Shown here: positions 12,913 to 21,028 of the stretch, in pieces
How positions within the stretch are numbered: position 1 is the stretch's first letter
Layout: every line of letters starts with the position of its first letter
Source: a virus
Length of the DNA stretch: 25,762 bases
Virus record (IMG/VR): IMGVR_UViG_3300042691_048701
Location: 1 to 25,762 of that record
Direction: 5' to 3' (one strand)
The notes under the pieces: model-generated
What the model was told of the DNA's origin: nothing
Seen by the model: the letters and a program-made list of their open reading frames with translations, nothing else
Databases searched by the model: none
Position numbers and translations under genes: made by a program

Positions 12913-13214
12913 TATTTATCTTTTACAAATTGGCCATTTACCATTTTACCGGTACGTTTACTTATTACATTATAAGCAGACTCAAGGCAATCTTCTAATT
13001 TAAGATTTTGCATTTTAGCCTGGATAATTAAAGTAACCATGATATCGCCCATTGAATCAATGATTTCATCACGGTCATTTGTGTTTACTGCTCTACAAAA
13101 CTCTGTGGTTTCTTCCAAAGTTTTGAGAGCTTGAGCCATAGGTGTAGCCTTTGATAAGATCCCTTTTTCAGAGGCCCATTCTTCTACAGCACATTCTAAT
13201 TCAAAATAATCCAT
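12912..13214 (-). CDS. MazG-like nucleoside triphosphate pyrophosphohydrolase
   Basis: The 100-residue all-helical protein has the metal-binding pattern of the MazG/dUTPase-like superfamily: Glu35 and Glu38 in LEETTEF, then Glu50 and Asp53 with Asp57 in DEIIDSMGDIMVTL. The E-x-x-E ... E-x-x-D arrangement would hold Mg2+ and cleave (d)NTPs to NMP plus pyrophosphate. In phages such enzymes may cleanse the nucleotide pool or affect (p)ppGpp-type signals; the substrate here is not evident. It lies directly downstream of the DNA polymerase gene, with one base between the genes, in keeping with a nucleotide-pool role. Confidence 0.8.
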   Translation of the reverse strand: MDYFELECAVEEWASEKGILSKATPMAQALKTLEETTEFCRAVNTNDRDEIIDSMGDIMVTLIIQAKMQNLKLEDCLESAYNVISKRTGKMVNGQFVKDK

Positions 13215-13215
13215 A

Positions 13216-15219
13216 TTAAAATAGTTTAAGTTGTTGTGATTTGTAATTAATTATATTTTCTATTTCTGATTCAATTAACTGAAAATAATAGTTTTGATTT
13301 ATTTTATATAAATCCCATTTTGGTTTAATTTCTATTTTGTTAAATAGTACTTGCATCCATTGACCGGCTTCTAATTGTATTTCTCTACCATCTTCTTTAT
13401 TTATCTTGGTTATTTTACAAGATTCTAGGTGGTCACTTTTAGAAATATAATATCTATTAATCTTTTGAATTTCTTTTTCAAAATAAGAGTTATCTTTTAC
13501 AAATCGTGCAACTTGTTTCCACTGTCCTTTAGACTTTTTTCCTATACAGTAGTCCAAAATATTTTTATTACTTTCCAAGTAATCATTAGGTAAAATATTA
13601 TGTATAAAATAATAGTATATAGCTTTACGTACAATTAGTGTTGATTTGTTTTTATGGAGCGCTAAGTTATGAAAATCAAACCTACCTGTTAATTTACAAG
13701 GAGCATACATATATTTAGAGTCTTCAACTTTAAATAAATAATGCGGAAATTCTTTTTTTAGTTTTCCCCATTCATATAAATCAATCTCTTTGTAATTATT
13801 TAAAGCAATATAATTATTTACATCACTCAAAATAAGTGTTTGATATTCATTATGTTCTAATTTAAGATTCGTTATTTGTTCCCATTTATGACATATTTCC
13901 ATATATTTTTCATAATATATTCTAGGAATTTTAGTTTCTATACCATCTGTATTTTGCATTAACGCTTGTGCCTCAGGAATATTTTCCATAATCATTTCAT
14001 AAAGCATCATAAGATTAAGCTGCCCGTTAACTGTTACTTTCATAGTAAACTCCGGATCATAAAAGAAACTGTCTTTTTCATTACTTAAACCAAATGTAGA
14101 ATTTAGAACGATTTTGAAAACATAGTTCATAATATCCTTTTTTGGAATTTTAACTCTTTCATTAAAAAACCATTCATATTGATCACAAAACTCTTTTGTA
14201 GGAAAGTGCCCTGGAGCCCAAGAATTCTTAATTGCTAAATTAGGATAAAAGCTTATTACATCCGACGTTATAATTACATAATCTTTATCTGATTTATATA
14301 CACCTGATTTATTTGCAGCATGTACACCACCTAAGCCAAAATGAGTGGTTACATTTTTGTATTTCATTGAATATTTAAAACTGCCTTTTAGATTATCAGC
14401 CTTTACTTCTATTGTTTTAAATTTATCTAAAAGGGACTTAAACTCTTTTGACTCAAATTGTATATAGTTTAAAATTAAATCTGATAGTTTGATAGTAGTT
14501 CTATAACTACGCATCTTTTTAATATCCTTTTTAGGAATATTTAGTTTTTGAGATAAGTAGTATAAAAAAATTTCTTTACTTATTCTAGGCTCTGATGCGC
14601 TAAATAAGTTAACATCATATTTTTTACTTAAATCTTTTCTTAATTTTATTTGAGATTGAGATTGGTTGTAAATTTCTTTAGTTGATAAAACGTCATTTGC
14701 ACAATAATCAATAATTGTATTTATTTCTGTTTCAGTTGTAATTATAGTTTCATGGTGAATGGGCATTTCTAAAATATTATCCCAATCCATACTATACTGT
14801 ATCCATTTTAAACTAGATAGTTTTTGAGGATTATCCCAGTGATTCATTTTAAATAGGTCAATTTGACCTATTTTCATTTTAAAGGGTGCATAATCTTGAA
14901 ACTCTTTGTTGTCGTTTTTATTAATGCATTTTGCAGCATAAAGATGAATTATTTCAGCTATTTCGCAACCAGTTAAATTTTGCCATAGCTTATAATTATC
15001 TAAAATATAATGTGTGATTTGGCTGTCAAAGGCCAGACCATTATATGATATATGCCATTCTTTATTTTCTTTATTCTTTATTATAAAATTAACAAAGTTT
15101 TCAAATTCATTTCTGAGATCATGAACAACAAAAACTTTTCTTTCAGAATTTTTATAGTGCTCAAAAACTGCAACAAAACAGTTTTTCAGCGTTTCGTAGT
15201 CCATTACCCAATGATTCAT
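13216..15219 (-). CDS. Family B DNA polymerase with 3'-5' exonuclease
   Basis: This is the replicative polymerase of the phage. Exonuclease motifs in the 667 residues are Exo I at D7-x-E9, Exo II at N60...F64-D65 and Exo III Y172-x3-D176, so proofreading should be active. Polymerase motif A is SDVISFYPNLAI (Asp320), motif B is K369-x3-N373-S-T-F-G377, and motif C is N423-T-D425-G, where the usual D-T-D-S has become N-T-D-G. Motifs A and B are only about 50 residues apart, leaving no room for the TPR2 insertion of protein-primed polymerases. It therefore probably extends RNA primers made by the phage primase (22931-23899). Its stop is followed after one base by the MazG-like gene, and the thioesterase lies just upstream. 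Confidence 0.9.
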   Translation of the reverse strand: MNHWVMDYETLKNCFVAVFEHYKNSERKVFVVHDLRNEFENFVNFIIKNKENKEWHISYNGLAFDSQITHYILDNYKLWQNLTGCEIAEIIHLYAAKCINKNDNKEFQDYAPFKMKIGQIDLFKMNHWDNPQKLSSLKWIQYSMDWDNILEMPIHHETIITTETEINTIIDYCANDVLSTKEIYNQSQSQIKLRKDLSKKYDVNLFSASEPRISKEIFLYYLSQKLNIPKKDIKKMRSYRTTIKLSDLILNYIQFESKEFKSLLDKFKTIEVKADNLKGSFKYSMKYKNVTTHFGLGGVHAANKSGVYKSDKDYVIITSDVISFYPNLAIKNSWAPGHFPTKEFCDQYEWFFNERVKIPKKDIMNYVFKIVLNSTFGLSNEKDSFFYDPEFTMKVTVNGQLNLMMLYEMIMENIPEAQALMQNTDGIETKIPRIYYEKYMEICHKWEQITNLKLEHNEYQTLILSDVNNYIALNNYKEIDLYEWGKLKKEFPHYLFKVEDSKYMYAPCKLTGRFDFHNLALHKNKSTLIVRKAIYYYFIHNILPNDYLESNKNILDYCIGKKSKGQWKQVARFVKDNSYFEKEIQKINRYYISKSDHLESCKITKINKEDGREIQLEAGQWMQVLFNKIEIKPKWDLYKINQNYYFQLIESEIENIINYKSQQLKLF

Positions 15220-15222
15220 CCA

Positions 15223-15609
15223 TTACTTTTTATATATTTCTTTTATGTGACTATCTATTGGAATTGGATCACCATTCTCATCAATTCGTACAAACTTAAT
15301 ATTTGTTGATAATATTACAGTTTGCGCACCAGAATATATATTATGAGCCCTAGCTTCCATATAAAAAGTCATACTTGTATTTCCAACTTCTTTTACATCT
15401 CCATAAATTTTAATTAATTGACCTTCTTTTGCAGATCTTTTAAAAATGCATTTGTCAATCATTACGGTTACCATTCTAGGTGTATTACATATTTCCATAG
15501 CAAATGCAGCGGCGGCAGAGTCTAGCCAAGCTAGCAACTTGCCGCCGAATAAATTTGCATGAAAACCTAAATCAGACTTTTTAACCGGATGAGTGGTTAT
15601 CAAGTTCAT
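15223..15609 (-). CDS. Acyl-CoA thioesterase, hotdog fold (YciA/BFIT type)
   Basis: Hotdog thioesterases hydrolyse acyl-CoA to free acid and CoA in the cytoplasm. The 128-residue protein matches the family in length and has GFHANLFGGKLLAWLDSAAA (residues 15-34) with Asn19 and Asp30 at the expected catalytic positions. Next comes PRMVTVMIDKCIFKRSAKEG (the strand facing the CoA), then a GDVKEVGNTSMTFYMEA strand pair. Enzymes of this kind occur in many bacteria; in a phage it is an auxiliary metabolic gene that may alter the CoA pool or host lipid metabolism. It sits in the replication block directly upstream of the polymerase, which is an odd location for a lipid enzyme. Confidence 0.85.
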   Translation of the reverse strand: MNLITTHPVKKSDLGFHANLFGGKLLAWLDSAAAAFAMEICNTPRMVTVMIDKCIFKRSAKEGQLIKIYGDVKEVGNTSMTFYMEARAHNIYSGAQTVILSTNIKFVRIDENGDPIPIDSHIKEIYKK

Positions 15610-15611
15610 AA

Positions 15612-16031
15612 CTAAATTTCTAGGTTGCTCTTTAATTTAGTTTCATTTACATCTACAAAGTAACGTGAAATATCAAAATCTTCACTGTTCACAGCAAACA
15701 AATATACAAACTGTACAATTTCATCTTTTTCTTTAATATAAATTTCAGAAAAAGTTTCAATTTGTAATCTTTGCTCTTTAACAACTTTGCCGGTTTCTGA
15801 ATTTGGAAACTTTAATTTCATTGGCTGTCCTTCATCATCTAATCTAGGAACCATATGTAAAGCTTCTTTTTTTACTTTACTTATTACAGCTAGAACACCT
15901 GATGATGGATCATACATTGCTTCAACGTAAGGACAATCCAAAGTTAAGGGAATTAAACTAAAAGAGTTTAAACCCCTAAATGCTGTACTAATAAGCATCA
16001 TATTTTTTCCAAATGTGGCTTTTTCTTTCAT
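15612..16031 (-). CDS. Conserved phage-type hypothetical protein (139 aa)
   Basis: The 139-residue product contains a striking central segment FSLIPLTLDCPYVEAMYDPS (about 24-43), then AVISKVKKEALHMVPRLDDE (about 48-67), a Lys-rich loop, and a C-terminal acidic strand-helix region (QFVYLFAVNSEDFDISRYF). I recall proteins with the SLIPLTLDCPYVEAMYDP pattern in other Bacteroidota phages beside replication genes, with no known function. The predicted fold is a small mixed alpha/beta domain. It is separated from the upstream gene by 33 nt of A/T-rich sequence with a run of Ts, and precedes the thioesterase by 2 nt. Confidence 0.6.
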   Translation of the reverse strand: MKEKATFGKNMMLISTAFRGLNSFSLIPLTLDCPYVEAMYDPSSGVLAVISKVKKEALHMVPRLDDEGQPMKLKFPNSETGKVVKEQRLQIETFSEIYIKEKDEIVQFVYLFAVNSEDFDISRYFVDVNETKLKSNLEI

Positions 16032-16064
16032 TGTGTGTGTTTTTTTTACAAATATATAGAAATA

Positions 16065-16616
16065 TTATAGTTTAATTTCTTTTTCTTGTAAAATTTTTTC
16101 TTTAAAACATTCTTTTTCAAAATCAGGCTTACTGCAGATTTCATGTACCTCTCTAATTAGCTTAATATCAACTCCTAAGTTTTCTGCATACATTTCATGA
16201 TAGTTACCTGGATCTAAAAAACTTTTAATATACTCTGAAATTTTACCATAGTCTGCAAAATAATTTAAAATTATTTCTTTGGATTTCATAGACATTTTAG
16301 AATAATGACCATTGACAAATTGATTAAAATCATATCTATAACTTTTAAAGTTAAAAATATAGACTTGCTTATCAACTAAATTATAATAAGATTCTAATAA
16401 ATTATGGTTTTTCAAATACTTTGTTTCAAAGTTTTTAAAATCTAAAGTCATTTCACATTTATATACACATATAAACTTATAATCTGAAATTTGTATGAAT
16501 TCGTCCCAGCAGATAAATGTATCTGCCGGAACAAACTCAATGCTTTTCTTAAACTTTAATAAAGGATAAAGAAAAACTTTACTTTTTTGAAAATAAGATG
16601 TATATATAATGTTCAT
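16065..16616 (-). CDS. Conserved phage-type hypothetical protein (183 aa)
   Basis: The 183-residue protein starts MNIIYTSYFQKSKVFLYPLL and has an N-terminal alpha/beta part rich in aromatic residues (with VPADTFICWDEFI and KFICVYKCEMTLDF), followed from about residue 110 by a charged helical C-terminal half. I recognise the YTxYFQKSKVFLYPLLKxKK start as recurrent in phages of this type but know no function. It is translated 1 nt after the stop of the PD-(D/E)XK nuclease gene, so it may act with it in DNA processing. Confidence 0.55.
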   Translation of the reverse strand: MNIIYTSYFQKSKVFLYPLLKFKKSIEFVPADTFICWDEFIQISDYKFICVYKCEMTLDFKNFETKYLKNHNLLESYYNLVDKQVYIFNFKSYRYDFNQFVNGHYSKMSMKSKEIILNYFADYGKISEYIKSFLDPGNYHEMYAENLGVDIKLIREVHEICSKPDFEKECFKEKILQEKEIKL

Positions 16617-16617
16617 A

Positions 16618-17622
16618 TTATAATTTAACTTTACTTATTAAGTATTTGTAAGGTAAAGTATAATTATTATTATCGTAATGATATGATGCAACATTTTTAA
16701 TTATATTATTTAGATTATCTGTCCAAGTGCCGTTAAGCGTAAAATAATCAACTTCAAATGGATATATTTGATTATACTTATCTATAACTACAAATATAAA
16801 TATGACTTTATAATTTTGCTTTTCTTTAGGTAAATTTTCATATACTAACTTATTATATATTGCGGCTTGGAGTCCATAGTTATAATAATTCACGGACTCC
16901 GGAAAATCATCAATTGTTTTACTTGTAGTTTTTAAATCTAAAATTGTAACTGTTTTTGTACTATCATCAATTTTGTAAAAATCAACATAACCTTTTAAAC
17001 CAAAATTAACATGTTTTAAATCACATTCTAAATATTTTTCCTTAAATGTTTCTATAGAATCTAAAGGGAAATCTGTTTGTGCTTCGCCTATCAGACTTTT
17101 AATTTCCTCATTACTCTTTATAAGTTCAACTTGTTCTTGACATTTAGTTAGTGTTTCTTGATCTAATACATCTACTTTAGGATTATTAATAAATTTCCAG
17201 TATTCTAAATTTTCTTTAGATTGAATTTTAGATAATCTTGCAGAATCTTCATTAAGCGATTGATATAAATTTTCTTCTTTTAATATCCTTAATATTGGCT
17301 CTTCAAGTTCTTTATCCATAAGGTCAATCTCGTTGCTCTCATGCTGCATTAACAATGAATTTGCCAGTTTATGCATGATTTTTCGTACATTATCAGTGGG
17401 TAATTTACCCGGAATAACTTTAAATTTTTTATTTAAATTTTCCGGTTCAAACAATAAACAGTGCAAGACTTTACCTTCAATTAAATGCTTGTCTAATCTC
17501 TCTTGTTTTTGTTTAAGTATATAGTCTTTATAAAATAAAGAAGGACAAAATAAAAGTTTATTTAAGGATGAATAACTAAACTTAAATGGATTTGCGTAAA
17601 ATTCTTTTTCTTCGTTGGTCAT
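16618..17622 (-). CDS. PD-(D/E)XK nuclease, RecB-like exonuclease family
   Basis: The 334-residue protein shows the core of RecB-type nucleases: an N-terminal YSSLNKLLFCPSLFYKDYIL segment, His54 in EGKVLHCLLFEP (the metal-binding His of this group), Asp214 in GLKGYVDFYKID, and Asp229-x-Lys231 in TILDLKTTSK. The trailing Q-x-x-x-Y motif is Gln252/Tyr256 in GLQAAIYNKL. These are the catalytic residues of a Mg2+-dependent nuclease, likely processing DNA ends for the Sak4-like annealing protein or degrading host DNA. It overlaps the upstream unknown gene by 4 nt. Exo- versus endonuclease activity cannot be decided here. Confidence 0.85.
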   Translation of the reverse strand: MTNEEKEFYANPFKFSYSSLNKLLFCPSLFYKDYILKQKQERLDKHLIEGKVLHCLLFEPENLNKKFKVIPGKLPTDNVRKIMHKLANSLLMQHESNEIDLMDKELEEPILRILKEENLYQSLNEDSARLSKIQSKENLEYWKFINNPKVDVLDQETLTKCQEQVELIKSNEEIKSLIGEAQTDFPLDSIETFKEKYLECDLKHVNFGLKGYVDFYKIDDSTKTVTILDLKTTSKTIDDFPESVNYYNYGLQAAIYNKLVYENLPKEKQNYKVIFIFVVIDKYNQIYPFEVDYFTLNGTWTDNLNNIIKNVASYHYDNNNYTLPYKYLISKVKL

Positions 17623-18743
17623 GGGATTCTATTGATTAATTCATTTTTAATATTAGACTTTAACTTTACATTTTCAATTGTAAATTCAAAAACTGATTCA
17701 TCAAAACCTACAGACTTTTGCATAAACCTCAATACTTTTTCAGATGTGATTTTAAAAGCAAATTCTGTTAGTTTCTTATCTTCACTTAGCGCTTGTAAGA
17801 AATTTGAAAACATAGTTAACCGAGAATACTCATTCGCTCTTACATATTTAGAAAAATGAGCTCTTAAAGTTTTTACATTTATACTATTCCAGATATCAGA
17901 ATTAAGTTTAAAATGATTACTGTGTGACCATAATAAAGCAGCAACTATATCAAAAGATTTTTCATAATTACAATTAGCTAAAACTGATAATATCATATTT
18001 GTATCTGGAATTGATAAATTATTATTTTCCAATAAACCATTAAAATAATTATAATTATCTTCTGTTAAAGTTATAGCGCTTTCATTTGCAAATTTTATAA
18101 GATCTTTATCTAATAATAACTTATTACAATTTATTAAATCATTATATGTGTCATAATCACTTAATTTAAAAATGTGTGTTCTATAATAATCAGTTTTTTC
18201 TAAATTTAGTAACTCAGATATGTTTTCAGTCGTTTGATTATTAAAATGTAGTTTAAATGATACACCAATTTCAAATTGTGAATTTTTACTTTTTTCATTC
18301 AAAAAATCAATTACCTGATCAAAAGTTTCATCTAAAGAATACTTAGATTTTTTAAATTTATCTAAATTTTTTATAAATTCAGATAACGTAAGCCAACTGC
18401 AATGAACACCTGTAAATAATTTAGAAACTGTATCTGGAGATATAATAACATATTTAGATTTATTAAGATCTCGTGTTACTGATAAATTATAATCTTTTTT
18501 AAGTATTTCTACTTTATCTCTAGGTAATTTAATATCAGAAGTTCTATAAATTACAGCATCTTTTATATCTGAATTTGTAATATCCAAGGTTTTGATATCT
18601 AAAGCCTCATCTAATGAATAACCTTTATTTAAAATAGCATAAGTATAAGGATCAGTTTCATTCAAAATACGCAATGAAAGCGTTCCCAATGTAGAACTAA
18701 TAGCGGTTGAATAAAATTTTAAAATTTTTATTTTGTTTTTCAT
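17619..18743 (-). CDS. Unknown protein of the MoxR-VWA cassette (paralogue 2)
   Basis: The 374-residue product has no domain I recognise. It opens with a basic stretch and a short hydrophobic segment (KILKFYSTAISSTLGTLSLR), continues as a mixed charged region and becomes strongly helical after residue 210. Residues about 225-271 (from LTEDNYNYFNGLLENNNLS to FDIVAALLW) align by eye with 206-252 of the preceding gene's product, sharing L-x-E, a Gly-hydrophobic pair, an Asn and a final A-L. This suggests two diverged copies of one helical repeat-type domain. The start overlaps the preceding stop by 4 nt. Its conserved position behind an AAA+ ATPase and VWA protein suggests an adaptor or substrate role, which is inference. 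Confidence 0.55.
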   Translation of the reverse strand: MKNKIKILKFYSTAISSTLGTLSLRILNETDPYTYAILNKGYSLDEALDIKTLDITNSDIKDAVIYRTSDIKLPRDKVEILKKDYNLSVTRDLNKSKYVIISPDTVSKLFTGVHCSWLTLSEFIKNLDKFKKSKYSLDETFDQVIDFLNEKSKNSQFEIGVSFKLHFNNQTTENISELLNLEKTDYYRTHIFKLSDYDTYNDLINCNKLLLDKDLIKFANESAITLTEDNYNYFNGLLENNNLSIPDTNMILSVLANCNYEKSFDIVAALLWSHSNHFKLNSDIWNSINVKTLRAHFSKYVRANEYSRLTMFSNFLQALSEDKKLTEFAFKITSEKVLRFMQKSVGFDESVFEFTIENVKLKSNIKNELINRIP

Positions 18744-19744
18744 AAATTTAAATATTTAGGTTTAATTGAAACTGTAAAATTGTAAATCTCACGATTTATA
18801 ATGCGTATTTCTTTCCTAGCATGTTTTTCCAAGTAAACAAAAGCTTCAGAGTTTAAATCATTATTTTTTTTTAATAATTCTATAAATTCTCCAGGATACA
18901 AATGCTTATATTCATATTTATTATTATCAATCCAAAATTGTACATCTTTGTTTCTAGTAAATTTATATCTTATATCAGCATCACAAGTTCTGTAAAGCGC
19001 CCATAAAAAATGATAATTTTTAGATTGATCAATTGTAGGAATTATTTTACCGGCAATTTCTAAATCATCTGTGTTAGAACTAGAAATCATACCTTTTAAA
19101 AGATCCAAAAGTTTTTCATCTAAAGCTACTAGATTAGTTGAGTTATTTAAAATTGAATTAATATTTAAAACATCTTGTACAACATTAGTATCAATAAGGT
19201 ATGCAATTTCTATTGCTTTACTTTTAACAAGAAACACTTGGGCATACCAGGTTTTAGTATAACCAAAATTGTTTGATTTTCTAACAACCCAATCGTGCTT
19301 AGAACAAAGTAAACTTTTAGCTTTATTATTATACTTATAAGAAAAAGCAGAAAATGCATTACCTTTTATAAATAATGATGTTATATTAGGTATAGTTTTA
19401 CCATGAAACTCAAATTCTAAATTATCATGTGTGATGATAAAATCAGAGGTCAAATGATTATTTGACAGTTTGAGTTTTTTATTTTTAATTTCATGTTTTA
19501 CTCTATCTAATGAAACAGGGCATCTATTTAATAAATAACCAGATTTTAAGTTTGACATTCCATTAGTTATTTTGTCTTTACTTAAAATATTATAAATACG
19601 ATCATAGTCGTATTCATTTAAAATTATATAAGGCTCACTTGTATCCATTGTATTAGAAGGCACCTCCATATAGGAGGCACCTTCTAAATTAAAATGGGCT
19701 AAAGCATTAAGATTAAATCCTTCATCGTTTTTAGTTAAGCTCAT
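18740..19744 (-). CDS. Unknown protein of the MoxR-VWA cassette (paralogue 1)
   Basis: The 334-residue protein follows the MoxR-type ATPase gene after 3 nt and overlaps the next gene by 4 nt, so it belongs to the same translation unit. The N-terminal half (to about 180) looks mixed alpha/beta, with YDYDRIYNILSKDKIT and FEFHGKTIPNITSLFIKGNA. The C-terminal part is helical, with LDEKLLDLLKGMISSSN (208-224) and NYHFLWALYRTCDADIRYKF (243-262). It resembles the following gene's product in this helical part. No catalytic motif, signal peptide or TM helix is visible. It may be a partner that recruits the ATPase/VWA pair to its target. Confidence 0.55.
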   Translation of the reverse strand: MSLTKNDEGFNLNALAHFNLEGASYMEVPSNTMDTSEPYIILNEYDYDRIYNILSKDKITNGMSNLKSGYLLNRCPVSLDRVKHEIKNKKLKLSNNHLTSDFIITHDNLEFEFHGKTIPNITSLFIKGNAFSAFSYKYNNKAKSLLCSKHDWVVRKSNNFGYTKTWYAQVFLVKSKAIEIAYLIDTNVVQDVLNINSILNNSTNLVALDEKLLDLLKGMISSSNTDDLEIAGKIIPTIDQSKNYHFLWALYRTCDADIRYKFTRNKDVQFWIDNNKYEYKHLYPGEFIELLKKNNDLNSEAFVYLEKHARKEIRIINREIYNFTVSIKPKYLNL

Positions 19745-19747
19745 AGT

Positions 19748-21019
19748 TTAAATCATTGTCATTTTCATAATCTCAGAATCCATCATCATTTTATTAAATT
19801 TCTGTTTGTTACCGTTAAAGATTGTTCTTACAATTAGATATTTCAAATCATTTGTAAAATAATCTTTAGTAGATAATGCAATCAAACGTTCAATTATCTT
19901 TTGTGTAACAACATTTTCTTTTGCATAAACAAGTGCGTAATTACACAATCTTGTAGCTAAAGTAGAAGCAATATCTGCTCTATAAGTAGTATTTTTTCCA
20001 ATACAACCAGAAAGAGCTCCTAAAATATAACTTTCATTTTCATTAAGTAATAAATCTTTAGGTGAAACAAGTTTGTCCAATTTATTATTAATAAATATAG
20101 TAAACATGCTTGCAAAAGTATCTCCGACTGAACCTTCACCTATCATTTGGATAAGAGAAAGATTATCATCAAAAGATTCAATACTTGAAATTGAATTAAA
20201 AAATGTAGTAATAGATCTAGCATTTGTTTCTGTAGTAACTAACTCCGGATGCAAAAGCAAAAAGTTAATACAACGTGAATCAATACCTGCATCTTCAGCC
20301 CAACGTGCCCATACATTTATATCAAACTTTAAGTTTGCTGTAATGTAGCGTGTCTTTTGTGCATTATCGATGGAATTTACCATGTAATCCCCGTTATCCG
20401 GATTAGATGTCAAAATGATATGCCAATCTTTAGGTAGAGACCATGAAATATAAGTTTGCCTATCTATCAATTCCATTACAGCTTGAATAAATCTTATATC
20501 CGCACGGTTCCAGTCATCAAGAAGTAAAATACCACCTTCTTTTTTATCAGCAATCCATTCCGGTGCACAATATGACATTCTGTTCTTACCGGTCATTTTA
20601 TATCCATTTTTAAGATATTCAGTTACGGCAAGTTCATCAACCCAAACACCCACTTTTTTTACTACTGTAGGTGAATTAAGTTGACTTATATTATTTGCTG
20701 CAGCAGATTTTTGGGCCGAGGTAAAGTTAACTGTATTGTCATCAGCTTGTACTTGTTTTTCTATATACATTTGAAACTGTCTTACTGGAAAACCAACCAA
20801 GTCACCAAGTTCCTCAATTTGAGCAAGATTTAGCTTAACAAAATTCAGTTGCTTTTCAGCTGCTATTTCAACAATAGTAGATGTTTTGCCAATACCCGAT
20901 TCACCCATTACTTCAATAGCAACAGAAGGTTTTTTATTAGATTGCAAAAATCTATTATTTTCAATAATATGATTGACAAAATTTTTTAGTTCATCAATGT
21001 TTAGATTTACTTGTGCCAT
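19748..21019 (-). CDS. MoxR-family AAA+ ATPase (AAA_5 type)
   Basis: MoxR ATPases act as hexameric remodelling chaperones together with a VWA-domain partner, here encoded just upstream. The 423-residue protein has Walker A GESGIGKTST (39-48), Walker B LLLDDWNRAD (165-174, with Asp169 in place of the usual Glu) and sensor 1 ILTSNPDNGD (202-211). Between Walker A and B lies an insert (about 86-125) rich in Gln, Asn, Ala and Ser, which looks disordered and is not typical of the family. The C-terminal 150 residues are helical, consistent with the lid and an extra domain. CobS-like proteins of cyanophages are distant analogues in phages. The family is clear; the target is unknown. Confidence 0.85.
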   Translation of the reverse strand: MAQVNLNIDELKNFVNHIIENNRFLQSNKKPSVAIEVMGESGIGKTSTIVEIAAEKQLNFVKLNLAQIEELGDLVGFPVRQFQMYIEKQVQADDNTVNFTSAQKSAAANNISQLNSPTVVKKVGVWVDELAVTEYLKNGYKMTGKNRMSYCAPEWIADKKEGGILLLDDWNRADIRFIQAVMELIDRQTYISWSLPKDWHIILTSNPDNGDYMVNSIDNAQKTRYITANLKFDINVWARWAEDAGIDSRCINFLLLHPELVTTETNARSITTFFNSISSIESFDDNLSLIQMIGEGSVGDTFASMFTIFINNKLDKLVSPKDLLLNENESYILGALSGCIGKNTTYRADIASTLATRLCNYALVYAKENVVTQKIIERLIALSTKDYFTNDLKYLIVRTIFNGNKQKFNKMMMDSEIMKMTMI

Positions 21020-21028
21020 TTTTTTTGT

